Shown here: piece by piece, positions 56,677 to 64,000 of the stretch
Position numbering within the stretch: position 1 is the stretch's first letter
How the letters are laid out: each line of letters opens with the position of its first letter
Source: Rosa chinensis
Taxonomy: Eukaryota > Streptophyta > Magnoliopsida > Rosales > Rosaceae
Direction of reading: 5' to 3'
DNA length: 64,000 bases
Assembly (NCBI RefSeq): GCF_002994745.2
Contig: NC_037093.1
Coordinates: 69,571,510-69,635,509, forward strand
Made by a program: the position numbers and the translations under genes
The notes under the pieces: generated by a model
The model's database searches: none
Told to the model about the DNA's origin: nothing
The model's input: only the letters and a program-made list of their open reading frames with translations

Positions 56677-58241
56677 CTCAAGCAGAGTATCAAGAAAGGA
56701 GAGCTCGAAACCAATGCTTCTTTTGTGACAAAATTTTCAGGCCGGGGCATAATTGTAGAAGAGGACAGCTCATGGTGATCGAGATAGTTCAGGAAGAAAT
56801 TAATGTGGCTGCTGCTGAACCCCTATTTCCTGAGGAAGTGGAAGATAGAGATAGAGTCCAACTTCAGATAGAAGAACTTGACAATCATGATATTGAGTTA
56901 CAGGCTATGGGAGATGGTTCAAAGACTTCCATTATGCAGCTCAAAGGCATTGTCAACCAAAAAATGGTTCACGTACTCATTGACTCGGGTGCATCCCATA
57001 ACTTTATCCACCCTGCAGCTCTTTCTCGTTCTCGGCATCTAGTGAAGTCTATCAAGCCCTTGAGAGTAAGGCTTGCCAGTGGGGATGTTATGCAAACCTC
57101 TGGGAAGGTTAGAGTTGAATTGTGCTTGCAAAACTTTACTTTTGTTACTGATTTCTATGTATTACCTGTTTCAGGTTGTGAGTTGGTATTAGGTGCAGTT
57201 TGGTTACGGACCTTAGGCGATATTCTATGGAATTTTGACACCATGATTATGAAATTTCATTTTGCGGGACATGATTATACCTTACAAGGAGAAACTGAAC
57301 TCAGGTCTGCTATGGTAAGTTCCAAGGTGATGACCAAACTCTTAAAGAAAGAGAAGGAGGTTGTTTTGGTTCAACTAAGTGCAATGATGCCTTCCCATTC
57401 AGTGTCCAACATCCATCTTGAAATACAAAAGCTTATCCAGAAGTATGCACCCGTTTTTGAACAGCCACGAACCTTACCTCCTGTTCGACCCCAAGATCAC
57501 CACATTGAGCTCCTCCCAAACTCACCCCCCATTAGTGTGAGACCATACAGGTATCCACACTATCAGAAAACTGAGATAGAAAAGATAGTTCAGGAGTTGC
57601 TTGAGAGTGGAATTATCAGGCTGAGTGTAAGCCCTTTTTCTTCGCCAGTCATTCTAGTTAAGAAGAAAGATGGTACATGGCGATTATGTGTGGATTACAG
57701 GTCCTTGAATGCAGTAACCGTGAAGGATAAGTACCCTATTCCAGTGGTGGATGAGTTATTAGATGAGGTGCATGGAGCTACAATATTCACTAAGTTGGAT
57801 TTAAGATCAAGATACCATCAAATTAGGATGGCGGCTGAAGACGTTAACAAGACTGCTTTTAGAACTCACTCAGGGCATTATGAATTTTTGGTCATGCCCT
57901 TCGGGTTGACTAATGCCCCATCTACATTTCAAGCAGTGATGAATGAGGTCCTTCGAGACTACCTCAGAAAATTTGTTCTAGTCTTCTTTGATGACATTTT
58001 GATCTACAGTGACACCTTGGAATCCCATTTGCATCATTTGGAGTTGGTATTCAAGCGGCTGCAACAACACTCCTTAAATGTGAAGGAAAGCAAGTGTACT
58101 TTTGGCACACCACAAGTTGAATATCTTGGACATGTTATAAGTGTTTTAGGTGTGGTGGTGGATCCGAACAAGATAGAATGCATTACGCAATGGCCGCAAC
58201 CGAAAACATTGAAGCAATTGCAACATGCTCAAGAAAGATAG
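56655..58241 (+). pseudogene. E pol, first part: knuckle, protease, RT
   Basis: Opens 22 nt before the gag stop in the -1 frame; plant chromoviruses usually have one gag-pol frame, so a single-base indel near 56655 is likely. It contains knuckle CFFCDKIFRPGHNC (about 56718-56759), protease HVLIDSGASHNFIHP (about 56969-57013) and RT: KKKDGTWRLCVDYRSLNAVT, MPFGLTNAPSTFQAVMN and the catalytic FFDDILIYSD (57988-58017), with F at the first position where Y or V is usual. It ends at TAG 58239-58241, inside a copied 30-bp segment that replaced the usual residues between KQL and GYYRKYV. Confidence 0.92.
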
Positions 58242-58247
58242 CTTTCA

Positions 58248-60239
58248 ATGGCAGGGTACTACAGAAAGTATGTTAAGGGTTTTGGCATAATTGCAAAACT
58301 ACTCACTAACATGCTCAAGAAAGATAGCTTTCAATGGAGTCCAGAAGCGGTCACAGCATTTGAGAGTTTAAAACAAGCTCTAACTTCCACACCCGTGCTA
58401 GCTATACCTGATTTTTCAAAGGAGTTCGTGATTGAGTGTGATGCATCGGATTTGGGAATTGGACCAGTTTTATCCCAAGAGGGACACCCCATGGCTTACA
58501 TGAGTAAGGCTTTGGCACAAAGACATCTTGCCTTATCAGTGTATGATAAGGAGATGCTGGAGGCAGTATCCGCTGTCCAACATTGGAGGCCATATCTGTT
58601 AGGTCACCATTTCAAAATATATACAGACCATAAAACCATTGAGCATTTTTTAGGACAAAGAATCACCACTCCTGCATAGCAGAAATGGCTACTCAAACTT
58701 ATGGGACATGACTATTCCATCCTATACAAGGCTGGGAAGAATAATGCGGCTCCTGATGTGCTGTCTAGAGAGGGCATGTTAGCCACTTTGGGAGTGTCCA
58801 CACCTGTTCATACCTATGTAGAGGAAATTCAAAAAGCTTGCAAGGTAGATCCCACAACATCCGAGATTATACACTCTTTGCAGTCTGACCCTAATAGTTG
58901 CAAGCATTATACCATGCTGAACTCTCAACTCCTCTATAAAGGTAAAGTTTTTGTTCCTACTTCGGGTGGTTGGAGGCAAAGGGTGATGGCTGAATTCCAT
59001 GATGGCCTTAGTGGGGGTCATGCAGGCAGCTCAAGAACTTATGAAAGGTTAAAAAAGAACTTTGCTTGGTCAGGAATACAAAAGGATGTGAAGAGATTTG
59101 TTGCAGCTTGTGAGATTTGTCAACGAAATCATTATGAGACTCGCCTACCTCCCGGGTTATTGCAGCCTTTAGCTGTACCAGACAAGGCTTGGAGTGTACT
59201 ATCCATGGATTTTATAAAAGGGTTGCCCAAGTCAGATGGCAACTCAGTCATTTGGGTAGTCATTGATAAACTCACAAAGTTTGCCCATTTCATTCCATTA
59301 AAGCACCCATTCACAGCTGCCACCCTCGCTCAAGTGTTTGTCCAGGAAGTCTTTAGATTACATGGTATGCCAGAAGCCATCATTTCTTACAGAGATCCCA
59401 TTTTTTTGAGCTTATTTTGGGATGCCTTCTTCAATCTGCAGGGTACTAAGCTTAGAAAATCTTCTGCCTACCATCCCCAGACGGATGGGCAAACTGAAAA
59501 TTTGAATAGAACCTTGGAACAATATCTGCGCTGTGTTGCAGGTGACAAGCCACACACTTGGGTGCAGGCACTTCCCTGGGCAGAGTGGTGGTACAACACC
59601 GCTCACCATGCCTCCCTCAAAATGACTCCCTTCAAGGCTTTGTATGGCTATGATCCACCCATGGTCACACCCTACATTTCTGGTTCAACTTCAGTGGCTG
59701 AAGTGGATGCTCAATTAAAAGAAAGAGATGAGATGTTGGCCACCATCAAGAGAAACCTCCTGCAAGCTCAAAGTAGAATGAAAGGCTACTATGATAACAA
59801 ACATACAGAGAGAGAATTCCAGGTGGGAGATTGGGTTTATCTCAAGTTGAAGCCGTATAGACAACAATCTGTCAATGGTAGTGCCTTTCATAAACTGGCA
59901 GCCAAGTACTATGGCCCTTTTCAAATCATTGCACGAATAGGAACAGTGGCCTACAAATTACAGCTACCAGATTCAGCCAAAATCCATAATGTCTTTCACG
60001 TATCTTTGCTTAAGAAGAAAGTGGGCACTTCAGTACTTGTCGAGCCTCATCTTCCCAATGTGAAGGATACCTCGATTGCGCGGTGGACCCCTGAGAAAGT
60101 TCTACAAACTAGAATGGTGAAACGCAAGGGAGAAGCAACAACTCAATGGCTCATTCACTGGTTGGGCACTTCACCTGATGAGGCCACCTGGGAATTCGCT
60201 CATGAGATTCTGCAAAGGTACCCCAATTTCCAATTTTGA
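58248..60239 (+). pseudogene. E pol, second part: RNase H, integrase, chromodomain
   Basis: Same frame as the first part. RNase H: VIECDASDLGIGPVLSQEGH, YDKEMLEAVSAVQHWRPYLL, IYTDHKTIEHF. A TAG at 58677-58679 falls where the context suggests Gln. Integrase: HAGSSRTYERLKKNFAW...CEICQRN, first catalytic Asp in SMDFIKGLP, then ISYRDPIF where the second catalytic Asp should be (TAC, 59388-59390), then HPQTDGQTENLNR with the Glu. C-terminal: HNVFHVSLLKKKVG, then a chromodomain PEKVLQTRMVKRKGEATTQW...DEATWEFAHEILQRYP ending at 60239. Confidence 0.93.
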
Positions 60240-60268
60240 TAGCTCAAACTTGAGGACAAGTTTTTATT

Positions 60269-60282
60269 GGAGAGGGCTGCAA
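60269..60282 (+). other. E polypurine tract
   Basis: GGAGAGGGCTGCAA directly precedes the 3' LTR. Confidence 0.75.
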
Positions 60283-60639
60283 TGTTATGAGTCACGAGCA
60301 AATCCATCCTATTGAAGCTGGGGATCAAGGAAACTCACCGTTTTGATTAGTTACTTAACTGGGGGAGCAGCTACTTTTGGTTGTCAACATGGCTTGCACG
60401 TGGGCAAGGTTAATTAGCTAGTAATTAATAAATGTTCATGTACGAATTTCCTGTTAGGGTTTCTGTTAAGTTTTGACTTGGATGATCGACACGTGTCAAT
60501 CATTCGGACATCTACTGGTTGTATAAATAGTCTCTATTAGGTTTTGAGCCGTAATGAATGAATAGCCATTTTCTTTTCTTTCTGTTTTATTTGCTTTTCT
60601 CTCTTCAGTATCTATTTGAGTTGGGGTAAGACCCTATCA
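60283..60639 (+). repeat. E 3' LTR
   Basis: 357 bp, TGTTATGAGTCACG to GACCCTATCA, followed by AACCA. The five differences from the 5' LTR that I count are all transitions. Confidence 0.97.
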
Positions 60640-61050
60640 AACCACAACATGCATCCTGTATCCCGATGTTCAAGCTACACAACTGTAGTCGGAAGAGGCC
60701 AATACCTCGCTGGGAAGCCACCTTCCTGGCCTTGCCAAATTGCCTCCATAATAAGCCTTTCTACACTAAAATAGTTATCTTTTGCATCCCACATTGGAAA
60801 ACATGTAAAGGAGAAGGGTTCCCTTATTTATAAAAGAGACCCCTCCTACTTAAAATCCACTCCATTACACACTTTGTAATCTTCTTGGGCCTCAAGGCCC
60901 AACACACATAGTTAAAGCGTTCAAGTGAACGTAGTTTCTTGCTAAGGCGAGAGATGAACCACTATACTTCTCGTGTCTCATTTACTCTCTCTCTCTCTCT
61001 CTCTCTCTCTCTAAATGTTAATTAGAGCCTTTGGTTTCTAAACATTAACA

Positions 61051-62440
61051 CTCACCACAAACCTGGGCTCCGGCCTCGCTGGCACGTTTGTGCCACAAAC
61101 AGCAGAAACTTCTGGAAGCCTCACGGGCCCCACCCCAGACAGCACCAGCACAGGACCATGAGTGATTTATCTCAACTCCCCTATTCTCCCTAATAAGCTC
61201 GGTACAGCGCCACCACCACAGGCCATACCTGATATAGCTGGGGTATTGGGTACACACACAGCTGCAACCGTGAACATACCAGCACCCGACTGCTACTCCA
61301 GATGAGCGAGACCATCGCTGCCCTGCTGGGCCGAATCGAGAGTGCCGAGAGTAGGTTCTGTTGGTAATCGATCACAGCTAGATTCAAAGGAAAGATGAGA
61401 CCATTCACACCTCGGACACAAGCCGAGGAGGCAAAACCCTTCAAGATCGAAAAATACAATGGCACCCAAGACCCATACCACCACTTGGAAGTCTTCCAAT
61501 CCCTCCTGCATGGAACCCGATACACAGAAGCCATGGCATGACATGCGTTTGAGGAAACCCTGACTGAAGAGGCCTTGCGCTTGTTCCTTAACCTCCCCAC
61601 TAATTCCATCGACAGCTTTCAGGAGCTCAAGGACAAATTCCTCCGCCGATTCATCTTATGCAGCAGTGGTTATCACACGACGCCTAACCTGTTTAGGTTC
61701 AAGCAACGACCAAATGAGTTATTACGGGACTTTGTCTGCCGATGGCAAAAGCAATCTACACAATGCCGCTCCCTTGACCTAGCTCTAGCAGCATCAGCAT
61801 TCAAACTAGCCCTCCAGCCGGGATACTTCCTGTTGCAAATGAACACCTACCCTTTTGCAATTTGACGCCGCCATCGCTTTCGCGCAGGTCGAGTACGACA
61901 CTTTTGGTCGCAATATCATAACCAATACACACCCAGTCAACGTACCCCATCTCAATAGCCCTATCGGGACCACCGACAACAGGAACAAGGACACCAGCAG
62001 AGACAAGCCTGTTCAACACAATGAGAGGAACCCACGAGAGCGCCCAAGTTACAACAATAAAAGGGACATGCAGTACAGGAAGAGCCCCGAGAAGCCAAAG
62101 TACAACTCATCGGTGCACCATGTGGTGGTACCCGATACAGGGAAAACCCAAAATACGATGCACCCTGATACGAGATCTACACCACACTCACCGCCTCATA
62201 CGAAGAAATTTGGAATAACCACAAAAACATCATCCCACGCCCGCCGCGGTGTAAACCTGGTCAGGACAAACCATGAGACAATGGCAAGTACTGTACATAC
62301 CATGAGGAGGCTAGCCACCCCACCAACATATGCTGGGCACTGAAAAATGCTATCGAGCACCTCATTCAAAGAGGCAAGCTCTCACAGTATCATACTCCTG
62401 CAATGGGATCGAGCCAACGCCATTGAAGTCTACGGATAAA
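61051..62440 (+). pseudogene. G2 gag, second part
   Basis: Resumes after CTCAC. LLLQMSETIAALLGRIESAE near 61293, then FKIEKYNGTQDPYHHLEVFQ, a TGA at 61541-61543 where Cys is likely, LRLFLNLPTNSIDSFQEL, FLRRFILCSSGYHTTPNL and LAASAFKLALQPGYFLLQM to 61850. After a frame shift a Lys/Arg/Asn-rich tail follows, and the finger near 62280-62345 (CTYHEEASHPTNIC when the frames are combined). This is the Tat-type gag seen in G1, slightly better preserved. Confidence 0.87.
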
Positions 62441-62599
62441 TACTAACGATACATGGAGGCCCCCCAAGGGGATCCGAGACTCTTCACCTATCAAAGCGAC
62501 AGTGCTCTCTCGGGGACAAGAGGTATTGGGACTCAGTCACGGCTGCCACACCCCGCAGGTGGAGTAGGACTCGATTGCCTTTAATTGCAATGAAGACAC

Positions 62600-62960
62600 G
62601 ATACAGAAACATGATAACGACCCCTTCCTGATCACTATGGTCATCGACCACTATCGATGCCACTGGGTCTTGGTCGATAGCGGCACGATAGTTAGTGTTA
62701 TGTTTGGCAATTGTTACGAAGGTCTGCACCGAGGCAAAAAGAAACTCACCCAGGATTACGAGCCCCTCATTAGCTTTGCAGGTGAAATCACATAGCCCTT
62801 TTGGATCCGATAGCTTGGAGATAACACTTGAGAGGCCGCTGCTTCATACCTCGAGAGGACAGCGAAGGACAGGCCGCTGCAGATTTCATTGCAGAATTCA
62901 TACCTCGAGAGGACAACGAGCCCCAAAATGAGATGGTATCGGGACAAGCACCACCCTGAC
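62600..62960 (+). pseudogene. G2 protease remnant fused to the RNase H tail
   Basis: Protease: DHYRCHWVLVDSGTIVSVMF near 62647-62706 with active-site D-S-G, then DYEPLISFAGEIT. Within about 60 bp the sequence becomes AAADFIAEFIPREDNEPQNE (about 62872-62931), which belongs to the end of the first RNase H. So RT and most of RNase H, normally about 2 kb, are missing. A 19-bp block CTTCATACCTCGAGAGGACA at about 62838 has a near copy at 62896, marking the join. Confidence 0.75.
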
Positions 62961-64000
62961 AATGTAAATGCGATATCGCTTACGGCCGGTTCTGCTAATA
63001 CAGCAAGACGCTGTCACTCGCAAACCCTTGCGTTGCCAATCGCGATCAATAATAAATGTCAACGATATGCGATACATCGTAGCAAACGAATAAATGATAA
63101 ATGCGATACTGGTAAAGTAATGACCAATGAAAGTCAAACGATAGAATGACGATACAATATCGAGGATAACAATAGTCCTACTACAACAAGGAATGCATAA
63201 CAATACACAACAATGAAAAGCAATGCCCAACACTTCCAAATACCCCCTACGTAATTAAAGGCGATACGTAATGAAAGGCAATAACGTAATGTAAGGCGAT
63301 ACATCTACCGATCAAAGATGATATACAAATGAAATTTATTACCATGCGGCCTATAGCGATACAACAAACTTTACTCCATACAAATGCGATATACATCCTA
63401 GCATATGAATGCGACACATACATCCTAGCACATGAATGCGATATAGATCCCCATCCTCATCACCCCTCCCACCAAGTCTGATTCTTTGGAGTATGAGGAG
63501 CTCCAGAAGATCACTGCCACCGACGCTGACGGGCTGGTCAAATGCTGGTGGGAAAGACTGGGGGGCGGTGTCACTCTCTGTCCCATTGCCGCCCGATCTC
63601 CATCGTTGCAGCCTTGCCGCACCGCCAGCAATCGGTGCCCTTGAGTCTCTCACTTGGACGGAGACTCAGTTCCCCAGGAGCACCGATTGCTCAACCCGCC
63701 AAGTGGTGATGGAGCCAAGGCCACCTGAGAGTAGGCTATAAAGCCTATAACCCAAGCATGAGATTAAGCTATAAAGCCCAAATTTTGGAAAAGCAACCTA
63801 ACAAATGGTAGAAAGGATTTCAGGAGCAGAAGCACAATGAAAAATAAGGAGAATGCCATGTTGAAAATATGATCCACCCCACACTCACCTTGTCTATTTA
63901 TGGGGCAAAGCCACCGCCATAAACCACCCCCAGGTGACCAACGGTCACGCCGCTTTAATGACCTGCAATAATGACAACGCACAAAATCGACGAAGCAGTA
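62961..64000. other. G2 3' region, no recognisable gene
   Basis: From about 63040 to 63450 the sequence is A-rich with many GCGATA(C/T) motifs at irregular spacing. The 63351-63741 region has open frames on both strands but no recognisable product; by position it could correspond to an antisense extra ORF like those of Tat-B and Tat-C. The final 230 bp are non-coding. No 3' LTR is reached. Confidence 0.45.

Larger units (their letters stand above)
54651..60639 (+). mobile_element. E: young chromovirus (Reina-like) retrotransposon
   Basis: 5,989 bp with LTRs 54651-55007 and 60283-60639, TSD AACCA (54646-54650 and 60640-60644), initiator-Met primer site, gag, protease, RT, RNase H, integrase and a C-terminal chromodomain. 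The LTRs differ at 5 of 357 sites by my count, all transitions, so it is by far the youngest insertion here. Short LTRs, small size and the chromodomain suggest the Reina lineage. Despite its youth it has stops at 55885, 58239 and 58677, a gag-pol frame shift near 56655 and a lost integrase Asp. Confidence 0.95.
54556..61050 (+). repeat. Family-D solo LTR, split by chromovirus E
   Basis: Parts 54556-54650 and 60645-61050, 501 bp together, collinear with 34851-35361: TGTACATACCTCC start, AAGCCATGGTG(G/A)G, CTGGGAAGCCACCTTCCTGG and AACATTAACA end. CTCAC flanks it perfectly (54551-54555 and 61051-61055). Gag sequence lies on both sides and no internal family-D sequence is present, so it is a solo LTR. 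The CT tract spans roughly 60975-61013. Confidence 0.93.
53736..64000 (+). mobile_element. G2: Tat-type gypsy element, running off the window
   Basis: LTR 53736-54143, primer site TTTGGCGCTAGAAGGAG, gag in two parts (54199-54555 and 61051-62440), protease near 62670, then directly the tail of RNase H near 62867-62950: RT, most of RNase H and integrase are deleted. The last kilobase is probably its 3' non-coding region. No 3' LTR is seen before the window ends. A family-D solo LTR, itself holding chromovirus E, splits gag. Confidence 0.75.

Noticed and set aside
54651..60639. Possible integrated pararetrovirus
   Set aside because: LTRs, TSD, integrase and chromodomain identify a Ty3/gypsy chromovirus; no movement protein was seen.
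63351..63741. Frames on both strands as an antisense extra ORF of G2
   Set aside because: Position fits, but there is no shared motif with the Tat-B or Tat-C ORFs and the frames overlap on both strands through GC-rich composition.

Overview
This is plant nuclear DNA, and almost all of it is transposable elements. Evidence: repeated LTRs ending in TG...CA with 5-bp target-site duplications (TSDs); primer sites complementary to initiator-Met tRNA; Ty1/copia and Ty3/gypsy gag-pol remnants from the Tat and chromovirus lineages; two terminal-repeat retrotransposons in miniature (TRIMs); MITE-like hairpins. I recognise no ordinary host gene, tRNA or rRNA. The repeat style suggests a eudicot, perhaps Rosaceae, but that is a weak impression. 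Nearly every coding region is broken by stops or frameshifts, so most are called pseudogenes. Element names (Copia-1, Gy3, Tat-A and so on) are my local labels.

Layout. 1-4387: AT-rich intergenic DNA with a MITE-like inverted repeat (2686-3072) and a short stretch dense in ACGT motifs (3737-3796). 4388-10875: degenerate copia element Copia-1, with 252/253-bp LTRs and TSD AGAAC. 10881-13436: non-coding. 13442-49669: one 36-kb nest. Its outermost element, Gy3 (TSD TCAAT), has only about 2.7 kb of its own sequence; the rest was inserted later. Copia-2 (13726-22138) sits in the Gy3 5' LTR and itself contains a TRIM (13866-14220, TSD ACATG), a hairpin MITE (15137-15306) and a solo LTR (18030-19251). 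The Gy3 interior carries Tat-A (23681-48794). Tat-A was hit by a solo LTR of its own family (25119-25635, TSD AACAA), by antisense Tat-C (30361-40589) and by a second family member, Tat-B (40590-47611). Tat-C in turn carries a family-D element (34851-38455). One large deletion with a breakpoint near 40590 appears to have fused Tat-C to Tat-B.

49670-64000: a TRIM (49921-50431), an antisense LTR-like fragment, a truncated Tat-type element G1 (51056-53735) and a second copy G2 (53736 to window end). In the gag of G2 sits a family-D solo LTR (54556-61050, TSD CTCAC), and inside that solo LTR is a young chromovirus E (54651-60639, TSD AACCA). The E LTRs differ at only 5 of 357 positions by my count, yet its integrase has lost a catalytic Asp.

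What deserves attention: (i) Tat-C and Tat-B both carry an extra ORF antisense to gag-pol, preceded by an intron-like leader and followed by element-specific tandem repeats; (ii) Copia-2 seems to place its gag start codon inside the LTR, with a splice donor 16 nt later and an in-phase acceptor at gag; (iii) two junctions carry copied filler DNA; (iv) the nesting gives a relative insertion order and several internally verified empty sites. I found no clear sign of a wholly new biological system.
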